From positions 6,253,501 to 6,317,500 of the forward strand of contig NZ_CP108006.1 of NCBI RefSeq assembly GCF_036127095.1: 64,000 nt of DNA, given 5' to 3'. Origin of the DNA: Streptomyces sp. NBC_00335. GTDB lineage: Bacteria > Actinomycetota > Actinomycetes > Streptomycetales > Streptomycetaceae. This document shows, piece after piece, positions 44,555-54,673 of the stretch (position 1 is the stretch's first letter; every line of letters starts with the position of its first letter). Made by a program: the position numbers and the translations under genes. Below the pieces are notes generated by a model, which did no database searches, was not told the origin of the DNA, and was given only the letters and a program-made list of their open reading frames with translations.

Positions 44555-45564
44555 CAGAAGCCCCGGATGCCCGCGCCGGGCGGGATCTCGCCGCGCGAGG
44601 GCGCGGCCGGTACGGGGGTGCGCTGGAGGATGTCGGTGACGACCTGCTCGGCGGTGCGCCGGCTCAGCTGGGCCTGCGCGGTGGGCAGCAGCCGGTGCGC
44701 GAGCACCGGTCCGGCCAGGGCCTGGACGTCGTCGGGCAGGACGTAGTCCCGGCCGGCCAGCGCGGCGGAGGCCTTCACGGCCCGCAGCAGGTGCAGGGTG
44801 GCGCGGGGCGAGGCGCCCAGGCGCAGGTCCGGGTGGCTGCGGGTGGCGGAGACCAGGTCGACGACGTAGCGCCGGACGGGCGCGGCCACGTACACCTCGC
44901 GGACGGCTTCGATGAGCTTGCCGATGTCGTGGGCGTGCGCGACCGCCGTCAGATCGTCGAGCGGGGAGAGCCCGCCGTGCACGTCGAGCATCCGGAGCTC
45001 GGCCTCGGGGCTGGGGTAGCCCACCGAAACCCGGGCCATGAAGCGGTCGCGCTGGGCCTCGGGGAGGGGGTAGGTGCCCTCCATCTCCACCGGGTTCTGG
45101 GTGGCGACCACCATGAAGGGGCTCGGCAGCGTGTAGGTGGTGCCGTCGATGGTGACCTGGCGCTCCTCCATCGACTCCAGCAGCGCGGACTGGGTCTTGG
45201 GGGAGGCGCGGTTGATCTCGTCGCCGATGACGATCTGGGCGAAGATCGCACCCGGCTTGAACTCGAACTCCCGGCGCTGCTGGTCGTAGATGCTGACGCC
45301 GGTGATGTCCGAGGGCAGCAGGTCCGGAGTGAACTGGATCCGCTGGACCGAGCAGTCGATGGACTTGGCGAGCGCCTTGGCCAGCATCGTCTTGCCGACG
45401 CCGGGAACGTCCTCGATCAGCAGGTGGCCCTCGGCGAGCAGGACGGTCAGCGCGAGGCGAACCACTTCCGGCTTGCCCTCGATCACGCTTTCGATCGACT
45501 CCCGCACCTGCTGCGCCGTGCTGGTCAGATCCGCGAGGCTCGCTCGGTCGTCATACGTGGTCAC
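44554..45564 (-). CDS. MoxR-family AAA+ ATPase
   Basis: 336 residues. Walker A EDVPGVGKTMLAKAL, Walker B VIGDEINRAS, sensor 1 VVATQNPVEMEGTYPLPEAQRDRFM and a C-terminal lid. MoxR chaperone-like ATPases act with DUF58/VWA partners on metal insertion or protein maturation. The GTG at 45564 has GAGGAG 6 nt upstream; upstream ATGs in the open frame have no binding site. First gene of the operon. A palindrome GCCCGGAAGTGTTTCCGGGC lies 113 bp upstream at 45677-45696. Confidence 0.9.
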   Translation of the reverse strand: MTTYDDRASLADLTSTAQQVRESIESVIEGKPEVVRLALTVLLAEGHLLIEDVPGVGKTMLAKALAKSIDCSVQRIQFTPDLLPSDITGVSIYDQQRREFEFKPGAIFAQIVIGDEINRASPKTQSALLESMEERQVTIDGTTYTLPSPFMVVATQNPVEMEGTYPLPEAQRDRFMARVSVGYPSPEAELRMLDVHGGLSPLDDLTAVAHAHDIGKLIEAVREVYVAAPVRRYVVDLVSATRSHPDLRLGASPRATLHLLRAVKASAALAGRDYVLPDDVQALAGPVLAHRLLPTAQAQLSRRTAEQVVTDILQRTPVPAAPSRGEIPPGAGIRGF

Positions 45565-45739
45565 CTGGTTCTCCTCGACCCTTTCCCAGGGCCGGCGCCC
45601 CATGGCGCATGACCGGCCCACCCCGAAACACCTCAGAAACCGCGAGCAATCAAACAACGTCGAAACGCGATCACCGGCCCGGAAGTGTTTCCGGGCGACG
45701 TCTCCCCGCATTCTTGACGGCCCTTGGCCCTGGTGTCAC

Positions 45740-46291
45740 TCAAGAGGTGGGATCGATCTCCCGCAGGAGCCCGGTGTGCACGTCGAAGACGAAGCCTCGC
45801 ACATCGTCCTTGTGGGGCAGGAAGGGGTTCGTGCGAACCCGCTGCATGGACTGGCGGACGTCCTGGTCCACGTCACGGAAGGCCTCCACCGCCCAGGCGG
45901 GGCGCTGGCCGACCTCGTCCTCCAGCTCGTGCCGGAAGTCCTCGGTCAGGCTTTCGAGACCGCATCCGGTGTGGTGGATGAGTATCACCGTGCGGGTGCC
46001 GAGCGCCCGCTGGCTGATGGTGAGGGAGCGGATGGTGTCGTCGGTGACCACCCCGCCGGCGTTGCGGATCGTGTGGCAGTCGCCCAGCTCCAGGCCGAGG
46101 GCGGCGTGCAGGTCGAGGCGGGCGTCCATACAGGCCACGACGGCCACCTGGAGGACCGGACGGGCGTCCATGCCGGGGTCGGCGAACTTCGCGGCGTAGG
46201 CGCGGTTCGAGTCGACCAGGCGGTCGGTGACGGTGAGCTCCTCGGCAGCCTTGGGTGCGGAGGCGGCAGGCAGGGGTACGGAAGTCGTCAT
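45740..46291 (-). CDS. Beta-class carbonic anhydrase
   Basis: Hydrates CO2 to bicarbonate. 183 residues, the compact mycobacterial-like type. Zinc ligands are visible: Cys-x-Asp-x-Arg in VVACMDARLDL and His-x2-Cys in LIHHTGCGLE; IRNAGGVVTDDTIRSL is conserved. The ATG at 46291 is preceded by TAACGT at 7 nt and no binding site (leaderless). Divergent from the dcw cluster. Confidence 0.9.
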   Translation of the reverse strand: MTTSVPLPAASAPKAAEELTVTDRLVDSNRAYAAKFADPGMDARPVLQVAVVACMDARLDLHAALGLELGDCHTIRNAGGVVTDDTIRSLTISQRALGTRTVILIHHTGCGLESLTEDFRHELEDEVGQRPAWAVEAFRDVDQDVRQSMQRVRTNPFLPHKDDVRGFVFDVHTGLLREIDPTS

Positions 46292-46466
46292 GGATACGAC
46301 GTTAATGGTCACAGGGCGTGTGAGCATCGAGTGAGGGTGGACAAAGAAGGTCACCAAGTCCTGTTGTGAGCTAACCCACAGGGGTGAGGCGCACGCGGCC
46401 GTCCGGGTGATTCGCGGCATTTGCCGCTTCGGTCGCAGCGGGGCGCACGGCGCGCGGGGCGGTTCG

Positions 46467-46494
46467 TTGACCGCGGCGACCGTTGCACTAAAGT
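46467..46494 (+). promoter_or_regulatory. Main dcw promoter candidate
   Basis: TTGACC, 16-nt spacer, TAAAGT: the best HrdB-type promoter in the window. It lies 108 bp before rsmH in the 311-bp gap 46292-46602. Before rsmH a hairpin GGCGCGGC/GCCGCGCC (46561-46583) may influence its translation. No mraZ and no MraZ-type GGGA repeats are seen. Confidence 0.65.
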
Positions 46495-46602
46495 GACGCG
46501 AACCGGCCGGAGCCCGGCCCTGACCGGCCGCCCGGCCCTTTGGTAAGACTCCGCGTGCGCGGCGCGGCGTATGCCTGCCGCGCCGTTATCTGAGAGGGCG
46601 CT

Positions 46603-47562
46603 TTGACTAGCGAGTCCCGACACGTCCCGGTGATGCTCCAGCGGTGCCTGGACCTGTTGGCCCCGGCACTGGAGAGGCCCGGGGCCGTCGTCGTCGACTG
46701 CACCCTCGGCCTCGGCGGCCACAGCGAGGCCCTGCTCACCCGGTTCCCCGAGGCCCACCTGATCGGCCTCGACCGCGACAAGGAAGCCCTGCGCCTCTCC
46801 GGGGAGCGCCTGGCGCCCTTCGGCGACCGGGTCACCCTCGTCCACGCCATCTACGCCGACCTCGCCGAGGTACTGGACGGCCTGCGCATCCCCACCGTGC
46901 AGGGCATCCTCTTCGACCTCGGAGTCTCCTCCATGCAGCTGGACGAGGCCGACCGCGGCTTCGCCTACGCCCAGGACGCCCCGCTCGACATGCGGATGGA
47001 CCAGACGACGGGCATCAGCGCGGCCGAGGTCCTCAACACCTACGCCCCCGGCGAGCTGGTCCGGATCCTGCGCCAGTACGGCGAGGAGAAGCAGGCCAAG
47101 CGGATCGTGTCCGCGGTGGTGCGCGAGCGGGACAAGAACCCCTTCACCAACAGCGCCCGCCTCGTCGAACTGATCCGCGACTCCCTGCCGCAGGCCGCGA
47201 AGCGGACCGGAGGCAACCCGGCCAAGCGCACCTTCCAGGCGCTGCGCATCGAGGTCAACGGCGAGCTGTCCGGGCTGGAGCAGGCCATCCCCGCGGCCGT
47301 GGACCGGATCGCGGTCGGCGGCCGGATCGTGGTGCTCTCCTACCAGTCGCTGGAGGACCGCCTCGTCAAGCAGGTCTTCGCCGCCGGCGCGACCTCGACG
47401 GCCCCGCCCGGGCTGCCGGTCGTACCGGAGAAGTACCAGCCGAAGCTGAAGCTGCTGACGCGCGGTGCGGAGCTGCCCACGGAGGAGGAGATCGCGGAGA
47501 ACCGGCGTGCGGCGCCGGCCCGCTGCCGCGGGGTGGAGCGCATCCGGGAGGCGCGGCTGTGA
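46603..47562 (+). CDS. rsmH: 16S rRNA (cytosine-N4) methyltransferase RsmH
   Basis: Methylates C1402 of 16S rRNA (formerly MraW). 319 residues; [26 protein letters not shown] (SAM site), [48 protein letters not shown] and [12 protein letters not shown] are diagnostic. The start is the TTG at 46603, with GAGAGGG 4 nt upstream. Overlaps ftsL by 4 bp (GTGA). Confidence 0.95.
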   Translation: MTSESRHVPVMLQRCLDLLAPALERPGAVVVDCTLGLGGHSEALLTRFPEAHLIGLDRDKEALRLSGERLAPFGDRVTLVHAIYADLAEVLDGLRIPTVQGILFDLGVSSMQLDEADRGFAYAQDAPLDMRMDQTTGISAAEVLNTYAPGELVRILRQYGEEKQAKRIVSAVVRERDKNPFTNSARLVELIRDSLPQAAKRTGGNPAKRTFQALRIEVNGELSGLEQAIPAAVDRIAVGGRIVVLSYQSLEDRLVKQVFAAGATSTAPPGLPVVPEKYQPKLKLLTRGAELPTEEEIAENRRAAPARCRGVERIREARL

Positions 47563-48080
47563 AACGCCTGGGGCGGGTGCTGGGGGGACCGGTCGCCGGA
47601 CAGGCGGCGCGGACCCCGTTCGTCCTGCTGGTCGTGGCGCTGCTCGGCGGCGGGCTGATCAGCCTGCTGCTGCTGAACTCGGCGCTGAACCAGGGCTCCT
47701 TCCAGCTGAGCAAGCTGAAGAAGGAGACCACCGTGCTCACGGACGAGGAGCAGGCGCTGCAGCGGGACGTGGACGGCTATTCGGCGCCCGACGCGTTGCA
47801 GCGGCGGGCGCACGAGCTGGGGCTGGTGCCCGGCGGCAGCCCGGTCTTCATCGGTCCCGACGGCAAGGTCGCCGGGACCGCGTCGCCGGCCGCCGAGCCG
47901 CCGCCCCCCTCGCCGCCGGCGTCCGCGCCGCCCCTCTCGGCGTCCCCGGCCGCAGCCGTGCCGAGCCCGGCCGGCTCCCCGGCTCCGGCCTCCCCGGCTC
48001 CCTCGGGAGCGGCCGCTCCCGCCCCCTCCACCGCGCCGTCGGGCGGCGCCCCCCAGCCCTCCCAGACCCCTGGACGGTGA
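47559..48080 (+). CDS. ftsL: Cell division protein FtsL
   Basis: 173 residues: short basic cytoplasmic N-terminus, one membrane helix ([25 protein letters not shown]), a coiled-coil periplasmic region ([41 protein letters not shown]) and a long Pro/Ala/Ser tail of about 65 residues. Assigned from this layout and the position between rsmH and ftsI, as FtsL is too variable to judge by sequence. The GTG overlaps the rsmH stop (GTGA). Confidence 0.88.
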   Translation: MKRLGRVLGGPVAGQAARTPFVLLVVALLGGGLISLLLLNSALNQGSFQLSKLKKETTVLTDEEQALQRDVDGYSAPDALQRRAHELGLVPGGSPVFIGPDGKVAGTASPAAEPPPPSPPASAPPLSASPAAAVPSPAGSPAPASPAPSGAAAPAPSTAPSGGAPQPSQTPGR

Positions 48081-48108
48081 CGTCGTGACGCGTACCCCTG
48101 CGGGGCCG

Positions 48109-48385
48109 GTCCCCTACCCGCCCTTCCACCGTTCCCCGGGCCTGCCCGGACCGGGTCCTCAAGCGCCGGACGGGCTGGGGGTGTCCCGGGAGCTCCGCCC
48201 CGGACCCGTTGCCGCGTGCGGCGCCGTTCCCGGGGGCCAGCTCCCGGACCCCCGTTCCTCAAGCGCCGGAGGGGCTGGATGTACCGGCCCCGCCGCGTTC
48301 GCGTGTGGGCCGAGGCCGGCCGAGATCCAGCCCCTCCGGCGTTTGAGGAGCGGGGTCCGGGGCGGAGCCCCAGGGGCTCCGGCGC
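48109..48385. repeat. Family 1 palindromic repeat between ftsL and ftsI
   Basis: Starts GTCCCCTACCCGCCCTTCCA and holds three core units: two forward (about 48153 and TTCCTCAAGCGCCGGAGGGG at 48255) and one inverted (CGGCGTTTGAGGAG at 48337-48350) that can pair with the second. It fills most of the 351-bp gap 48081-48431 inside an otherwise tightly packed operon. No gene in the gap. Confidence 0.75.
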
Positions 48386-48431
48386 AGGCCGGCTTCGCGC
48401 ACGCCCACGTCCACGCCCACGGGAGCGCCGC

Positions 48432-50444
48432 ATGAGCCCGCAGGAGCCGCCGCGCCGGCGGGTGCCGGGGCCCGGGCGCCCCCGGCCCGCCGGGGACCGG
48501 GCGCGGGCCACGGCCCGGCCGGGCGGGGCAAGGCCCGCCCCCCGCCGCCCCGCCCCCGCGAGGAAACCGCACACGATCCGGCTCGGCGCCCCCAAGCCCC
48601 GCCTGCGGCTGGTCAGCGTCGGGCTGACGCTGGTGATGCTGGCGTTCGCCGTACGCCTGCTCCAGGTGCAGGCCGTCGACGCGTCCGCGTACTCCGCCAA
48701 GGCCTCGGAGAACCGCTTCGCCAGCTACACCCTGGCCGCCGAGCGCGGGGAGATCACCGACCGCAAGGGCGTCGCGCTGGCCACCAGCGTGGACGCGTAC
48801 GACATCACCGCGGACCCGCACATGTTCACCGTGCAGGAGAGCAAGGCCCCCGACGCCCCCGAGCAGGCGGCCGCCCTCCTCGCGCCGATCCTCGGCAAGG
48901 ACGCCAAGGAGCTCACCCAGCGGCTGAAGACGAAGAACACCCGTTACGTCGTCCTCGCCCGCCGCCAGACCCCCCAGGTCTGGAACCAGATCAAGGACCT
49001 CAAGAAGGTCTTCGCCGAGAAGGCGACCGCGGACAAGAAGAACAACGGCCCCGGCGCCAACGTCCTGGCCGGGGTGTTCAACGAGAACAGCAGCAAGCGC
49101 GTGTACCCGAACGGCGACCTCGCCGCCGGGATACTGGGTTACGTCAACGCCGAGGGCAAGGGCGGCGGCGGCCTGGAGTCCTCCCTCGACAAGAAGCTGG
49201 CCGGCAAGGACGGCGAGCTCACGTACGCCCAGTCGGGCGGCCGCCGCGTGCCGACCGCCGGGTCCAGCGAGAAGCCCGCCGTGCCCGGCGAGGACATCGA
49301 ACTGACCATCGACCGCGACATCCAGTGGGCCGCGCAGAGCGCCATCACCGAGCAGGTCGCCAAGTCGGAGGCCGACCGCGGGTACGTCATCGTCCAGGAC
49401 ACCCGCACCGGCGAGGTCCTCGCCATGGCCAACGCCCCCGGCTTCGACCCCAACGACCTGTCCAAGGCCAGCTCCGCCGCCATGGGCAACGCAGCGCTCC
49501 AGGACGTGTACGAGCCCGGCTCCACCGCCAAGGTGATGTCGATGGCCGCCGTACTGGAGGAGAAGAAGGCCAGGCCCGACACCCACGTCGAGGTCCCCAA
49601 CCGGCTGCACCGCGGCGACCGGCTCTTCAAGGACGACATCGACCACCCGACCTGGTACCTGACCCTCAACGGGGTCCTGGCCAAGTCCTCCAACATCGGC
49701 ACGATCCTGGCCACCGGCCAGCTCGGTCCGACGCAGTCCGAGTCCAACAAGGTCCTGTTCTCGTACCTGGACAAGTTCGGCATCGGCCGGCCCACCGGCC
49801 TGAACTACCCCGGCGAGTCCCGCGGCATCCTCGCCCCGCCTGGGAAGTGGTCCACTTCCCAGCAGTACACGATCCCCTTCGGCCAGGGCCTGTCCCTCAA
49901 CGCCATGCAGGCGGCCTCCGTGTACTCCACGATCGCCAACGACGGGGTCCGCATCGCCCCGACCCTGGTGCGCGGCACCAGGGGCCCCGACGGCCGCTTC
50001 ACCCCGGCCCCGGCGCCCGCGAAGAACCAGGTGGTCAGCAAGGAGACCGCCAAGACCCTCGCGGAAATGCTGGAGTCGGTGGTCGACGACCAGGAGGGCA
50101 CCGGCACCAAGGCCCGCATTCCCGGCTACCGGGTCGGCGGCAAGACCGGCACCTCCAACCGGGTGGATCCGGCCACCGGCCGCTACAAGGGCTACACCGC
50201 CTCGTTCGCGGGCTTCGCACCTGCGGACAACCCCCGCATCACCGTGTACTGCGCCATCCAGAACCCCACCAAGGGCAGTTACTTCGGTGGCCAGATCTGC
50301 GGGCCCATCTACAAGAAGGTCATGGAGTTCGCCCTCAAAACCCTCCAGGTCGCTCCCACCGGAACCGCCCCCGCCGGACTCCCGGTCACCTACGAACCCG
50401 GCGCGCAGCCCGGCCCCCAGCCGAGCCCGCAGCCGGGTCAGTGA
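48432..50444 (+). CDS. ftsI: Penicillin-binding protein FtsI (PBP3, class B)
   Basis: Septal peptidoglycan transpeptidase. 670 residues: a ~60-residue basic/proline-rich cytoplasmic tail, one membrane helix (LRLVSVGLTLVMLAFAVRLLQVQ), a dimerisation domain (GEITDRKGVALATSVDAYDITADP) and a transpeptidase domain with SxxK (EPGSTAKVM), SxN (AKSSN) and KTG (GGKTGTSN) motifs. GGGAG lies 7 nt before the ATG. Confidence 0.95.
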   Translation: MSPQEPPRRRVPGPGRPRPAGDRARATARPGGARPAPRRPAPARKPHTIRLGAPKPRLRLVSVGLTLVMLAFAVRLLQVQAVDASAYSAKASENRFASYTLAAERGEITDRKGVALATSVDAYDITADPHMFTVQESKAPDAPEQAAALLAPILGKDAKELTQRLKTKNTRYVVLARRQTPQVWNQIKDLKKVFAEKATADKKNNGPGANVLAGVFNENSSKRVYPNGDLAAGILGYVNAEGKGGGGLESSLDKKLAGKDGELTYAQSGGRRVPTAGSSEKPAVPGEDIELTIDRDIQWAAQSAITEQVAKSEADRGYVIVQDTRTGEVLAMANAPGFDPNDLSKASSAAMGNAALQDVYEPGSTAKVMSMAAVLEEKKARPDTHVEVPNRLHRGDRLFKDDIDHPTWYLTLNGVLAKSSNIGTILATGQLGPTQSESNKVLFSYLDKFGIGRPTGLNYPGESRGILAPPGKWSTSQQYTIPFGQGLSLNAMQAASVYSTIANDGVRIAPTLVRGTRGPDGRFTPAPAPAKNQVVSKETAKTLAEMLESVVDDQEGTGTKARIPGYRVGGKTGTSNRVDPATGRYKGYTASFAGFAPADNPRITVYCAIQNPTKGSYFGGQICGPIYKKVMEFALKTLQVAPTGTAPAGLPVTYEPGAQPGPQPSPQPGQ

Positions 50445-50490
50445 CCGCCGTCCCGGCCGGCCCGCCCCAGAAAAGCGTGAGGCACCATCA

Positions 50491-52191
50491 GTGACAACGA
50501 TCACCCCCGAATCCGGGAACCACGCGTCCGTCGCCCCCGAGGCCGGGCCCTCGCTTCGCGAGCGGCCCGCCGGGCCCGGTACGCTCACCGCCGTGCCCCA
50601 CGCTGATCAGCCCAGAACCACCCAGAACGACGCACCGGCAGCGCCGCCGGGAGCGCCACGGCCCCTGTCCGTCCGCCCGACCCCCCTCGGCGAGCTGGCG
50701 GAACTGCTGGGAGTGGAAGTCCCCGGCGCGCAGACGCGGATCACCGGCATCACGCACGATTCCCGTGCCGTGCGCCCCGGAGACCTGTACGCGGCCCTGC
50801 CGGGCGCCAAGCTGCACGGCGCGGACTTCGCCGCGCAGGCGGCCGCCCTCGGCGCCGCCGCCGTGCTGACCGATCCGGCCGGCGCGGAGCGCGCCGCGGC
50901 CACCGGACTCCCGGTCCTCGCCGTCGCCGAACCGCGCGGCCGGATGGGAGAACTGGCCGCCGCGGTCTACGGAAGGCCGGGCGAGGCCCTGCTCCAGATC
51001 GGCATCACCGGCACCTCCGGCAAGACCACCACGGCGTACCTCGTCGAGGGCGGACTGCGCGGCGGCGGACGCAAGACGGGGCTCATCGGCACCGTCGAGA
51101 TGCGCGTCGGCGACGAGCGCATCAAGTCCGAGCGCACCACCCCCGAGGCCACCGACCTGCAGGCGCTCTTCGCGGTCATGCGCGAACGCGGCGTCGAGGC
51201 GGTCGCCATGGAGGTCTCCAGCCACGCCCTGGTGCTCGGCCGGGTCGACGGCTGCGTCTTCGACGTGGCCGTCTTCAACAACCTGAGCCCGGAGCACATG
51301 GAGTTCCACTCCGACATGGAGGACTACTTCCAGGCCAAAGCGCAGCTCTTCACCGAGCGCCGCGCCCGCCTCGGCGTGGTCAACATCGACGACGAGTACG
51401 GCCGCCGCCTGGCCAAGGAGTCGCCGATCCCGGTCGTGACCTTCTCCGCCGCGGGCGACCCGGCCGCCGACTGGCGCGCCGAGGACGTGGTCTCGCGCCA
51501 CATGGACTCGACCCTGACCCTGGTGGGTCCCGCGGGCGAGCGGGTCACGGCCACCGCCCCGCTGCCCGGCCCGTTCAACGTGGCCAACACCGTCGCCGCG
51601 GTCGTCACGCTCGCCGCCGCCGGCCTCGACCCGCAGACCGCCGCCGACGGCGTCGCCGCGGTCCCCGGGGTGCCCGGACGGCTGGAGCGCGTCGACGCGG
51701 GACAGCCGTACCTGGCCGTCGTGGACTACGCGCACAAGACGGACGCCGTCGAATCGGTCCTGCGGGCCCTGCGCGAGGTCACCACCGGCAAGCTGCACGT
51801 GGTCATCGGCTGCGGCGGCGACCGCGACACCACCAAGCGGGCCCCGATGGGCGCGGCGGCCGCCCGGTTCGCCGACACCGCCGTACTGACCTCCGACAAC
51901 CCGCGCTCCGAGGACCCCCTCGTGATCCTCGCCGCGATGTTCCGCGGCGCCGTGTCCGTGCCGCCCGCCGAGCGGGGCACCGTCCTCGTCGACGCCGACC
52001 GGGCGGCGGCCATCGCCGCCGTCGTCGCGCGCGCCGAGGCGGGAGACACCGTGCTGGTGGCCGGCAAGGGCCACGAGCAGGGCCAGGACACCGCGGGCGT
52101 CGTACGCCCCTTCGACGACCGCGCGGTCCTGCGCGCGGCCATCGAGACCCAAGCACGCCAGCGTCCCCGACAGGCCGAGGTCAACCAGTGA
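50491..52191 (+). CDS. murE: UDP-N-acetylmuramyl-tripeptide synthetase
   Basis: Adds diaminopimelate to UDP-MurNAc-Ala-Glu. 566 residues; GITGTSGKTTTAYLV is the ATP site and DNPRSEDP the DAP-recognition motif, where lysine-adding enzymes differ. Streptomyces wall contains LL-DAP. The GTG at 50491 gives a ~65-residue Pro/Ala-rich N-terminal extension before RPTPLGELAELL; the GTG at 50594 would shorten it. Overlaps murF by 4 bp. Confidence 0.94.
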   Translation: MTTITPESGNHASVAPEAGPSLRERPAGPGTLTAVPHADQPRTTQNDAPAAPPGAPRPLSVRPTPLGELAELLGVEVPGAQTRITGITHDSRAVRPGDLYAALPGAKLHGADFAAQAAALGAAAVLTDPAGAERAAATGLPVLAVAEPRGRMGELAAAVYGRPGEALLQIGITGTSGKTTTAYLVEGGLRGGGRKTGLIGTVEMRVGDERIKSERTTPEATDLQALFAVMRERGVEAVAMEVSSHALVLGRVDGCVFDVAVFNNLSPEHMEFHSDMEDYFQAKAQLFTERRARLGVVNIDDEYGRRLAKESPIPVVTFSAAGDPAADWRAEDVVSRHMDSTLTLVGPAGERVTATAPLPGPFNVANTVAAVVTLAAAGLDPQTAADGVAAVPGVPGRLERVDAGQPYLAVVDYAHKTDAVESVLRALREVTTGKLHVVIGCGGDRDTTKRAPMGAAAARFADTAVLTSDNPRSEDPLVILAAMFRGAVSVPPAERGTVLVDADRAAAIAAVVARAEAGDTVLVAGKGHEQGQDTAGVVRPFDDRAVLRAAIETQARQRPRQAEVNQ

Positions 52192-53606
52192 TCGCCCTTT
52201 CCCTCGCCGAGATCGCCGACATCACCGGCGGGCAGCCCCACGACATACCGGATCCGTCCGTCATGGTCACCGGCCCCGTGGTCTACGACTCCCGCGAGGT
52301 CGAGGCCGGCAGCCTGTTCGCCGCCTTCGTCGGCGAGCGGGTGGACGGCCACGACTATGCCGAACGCGCCCTGGCCGCCGGAGCGGTGGCCGTTCTCGCC
52401 ACCCGGCCCGTCGGAGTCCCGGCCATCGTCGTCCCCGACGTGGTGGCCGCCCTCGGCGCGCTCGCCCGAGCCGTCGTCGAACGCCTGGGCACCGACGTCG
52501 TGGCCCTCACCGGCTCCGCCGGCAAGACCTCCACCAAGGACCTGATCGCCCAGGTCCTGCAGCACCACGCGCCGACCGTGTGGACCCCGGGGAACCTCAA
52601 CAACGAGATCGGCCTGCCGATCACGACGCTGAGGGTCACCGAGGACACGCAGCACCTGGTCCTGGAGATGGGCGCCCGCGGCATCGGCCACATCGCCTAC
52701 CTCACCGGCCTGACGCCCCCGCGCATCGGCCTGGTCCTCAACGTAGGCACCGCGCACATCGGAGAGTTCGGCGGCCGGGAGCAGATCGCGCAGGCCAAGG
52801 GCGAGCTCGTCGAGGCCCTGCCGTCCGAGGCGGAGGGCGGCATCGCCGTCCTCAACGCCGATGACCTGCTGGTTCGTGCCATGGCCGGGCGCACGAAGGC
52901 CCGTACGGTGCTGTTCGGCGAGGCCGAGGACGCGGACATCAGGGCCACCGAAGTCCGGATGACGGACCGGGGGCAGCCTTCCTTCACATTGCGAACACCG
53001 ACCGGGTGCAGCGACGTGACCTTGCGGCTGTACGGTGAGCACCACGTGTCGAACGCGCTCGCCGCGGCCGCCGTCGCCCACGTACTGGGCATGTCGGCCG
53101 AGGAGATCGCCATCGCGCTCTCCGGGGCGGGCAGCCTGTCCCGGTGGCGGATGGAGGTCACCGAGCGGGCGGACGGCGTGACGATCGTCAACGACGCCTA
53201 CAACGCAAACCCCGAGTCCATGCGGGCCGCACTGCGCGCACTCGCCGCGATGGGCGGTGCCGGCAAGGCGAACGGGGGCCGCACGTGGGCGGTGCTCGGC
53301 CCGATGGCCGAGCTCGGAGACGACGCGCTCGCCGAGCACGACGCGGTCGGACGGCTTGTCGTCCGGCTCAACGTGAGCAAGCTGGTCGCGGTCGGGGGCA
53401 GGGAAGCCTCCTGGCTGCAACTGGGTGCATATAACGAGGGTTCGTGGGGTGAGGAGTCGGTGCTCGTGTCCGACGCGCAGGCGGCGGTCGACCTGTTGCG
53501 CAGTGAACTGCGCCCGGGAGACGTCGTGCTGGTGAAGGCTTCCAGGTCAGCCGGTCTGGAGCGGGTGGCCCAGGCCCTGCTCGACGGCGAGGTCGCCGGC
53601 CGATGA
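52188..53606 (+). CDS. murF: UDP-N-acetylmuramoyl-tripeptide-D-alanyl-D-alanine ligase
   Basis: Attaches D-Ala-D-Ala to the tripeptide precursor. 472 residues; [18 protein letters not shown] site, [24 protein letters not shown] and [16 protein letters not shown] are diagnostic. GTGA overlap with murE and ATGA overlap with mraY, so translation is coupled through three genes. Confidence 0.95.
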   Translation: MIALSLAEIADITGGQPHDIPDPSVMVTGPVVYDSREVEAGSLFAAFVGERVDGHDYAERALAAGAVAVLATRPVGVPAIVVPDVVAALGALARAVVERLGTDVVALTGSAGKTSTKDLIAQVLQHHAPTVWTPGNLNNEIGLPITTLRVTEDTQHLVLEMGARGIGHIAYLTGLTPPRIGLVLNVGTAHIGEFGGREQIAQAKGELVEALPSEAEGGIAVLNADDLLVRAMAGRTKARTVLFGEAEDADIRATEVRMTDRGQPSFTLRTPTGCSDVTLRLYGEHHVSNALAAAAVAHVLGMSAEEIAIALSGAGSLSRWRMEVTERADGVTIVNDAYNANPESMRAALRALAAMGGAGKANGGRTWAVLGPMAELGDDALAEHDAVGRLVVRLNVSKLVAVGGREASWLQLGAYNEGSWGEESVLVSDAQAAVDLLRSELRPGDVVLVKASRSAGLERVAQALLDGEVAGR

Positions 53607-54673
53607 GGCAGATCCTGTTCTCCGGAGTCATCGGACTCTTCCTCACCCTCATCGGCACTCCGTTGCTGATCAAGGGTCTGGCCCGCAAGGGCTACGGCCA
53701 GTTCATCCGGGACGACGGGCCGCGCGGTCACGCCGGGAAGAAGGGCACGCCCACCATGGGCGGCATCTCCTTCATCCTGGCCACACTGATCGCGTACGCC
53801 CTCACCAAGGTGATCACCGGAAGCCAGCCGACCTTCTCGGGCCTCCTCGTCCTCATGCTGATGGCGGGCATGGGCGTGGTGGGCTTCCTCGACGACTACA
53901 TCAAGATCGTCAAGCAGCGTTCGCTCGGTCTGCGCGCCAAGGCCAAGATGGCCGGCCAGCTGATCGTCGGCATCGCCTTCGCGGTGCTCGCGCTGCAGTT
54001 CAAGGACGCGCGCGGGCTCGCTCCGGCCTCCACCAAGCTGTCGTTCGTCACGGACTTCGGCTGGGCGATCGGACCGGTGCTGTTCGTGGTCTGGGCGCTG
54101 TTCATGATCCTGGCGATGTCCAACGGCGTGAACCTGACCGACGGTCTCGACGGCCTGGCCACCGGCGCCGCCGTGATGGTCTTCGGCGCGTACACCTTCA
54201 TCGGCGTCTGGCAGTACCAGGAGTCCTGCGCCAACGCGCAGACCCTGACCAACCCGGCCGCCTGTTTCGAGGTACGGGACCCACTGGACCTCGCGGTCGT
54301 CGCGGCGGCCCTGATGGGCGCCTGCTTCGGCTTCCTGTGGTGGAACACCTCGCCCGCCAAGATCTTCATGGGCGACACCGGTTCGCTGGCCCTCGGCGGC
54401 GCGCTCGCCGGCCTCGCGATCTGCTCCCGCACGGAGTTCCTGATGGCGCTCCTCGGCGGCCTCTTCGTCCTGATCACCATGTCGGTCGTCATCCAGGTCG
54501 GCTCCTTCAAGCTGACCGGCAAGCGCGTCTTCCGGATGGCACCGCTGCAGCACCACTTCGAACTCAAGGGGTGGTCCGAAGTCCTGGTCGTCGTCCGGTT
54601 CTGGATCATCCAGGGCATGTGCGTGATCGTGGGCCTCGGAGTCTTCTACGCGGGATGGGCAGCCGACAAGTGA
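53603..54673 (+). CDS. mraY: Phospho-MurNAc-pentapeptide translocase
   Basis: Makes lipid I on undecaprenyl phosphate. 356 residues, about ten membrane helices; [20 protein letters not shown] (metal-binding Asp pair), [21 protein letters not shown] and [14 protein letters not shown] are all present. Confidence 0.96.
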   Translation: MRQILFSGVIGLFLTLIGTPLLIKGLARKGYGQFIRDDGPRGHAGKKGTPTMGGISFILATLIAYALTKVITGSQPTFSGLLVLMLMAGMGVVGFLDDYIKIVKQRSLGLRAKAKMAGQLIVGIAFAVLALQFKDARGLAPASTKLSFVTDFGWAIGPVLFVVWALFMILAMSNGVNLTDGLDGLATGAAVMVFGAYTFIGVWQYQESCANAQTLTNPAACFEVRDPLDLAVVAAALMGACFGFLWWNTSPAKIFMGDTGSLALGGALAGLAICSRTEFLMALLGGLFVLITMSVVIQVGSFKLTGKRVFRMAPLQHHFELKGWSEVLVVVRFWIIQGMCVIVGLGVFYAGWAADK

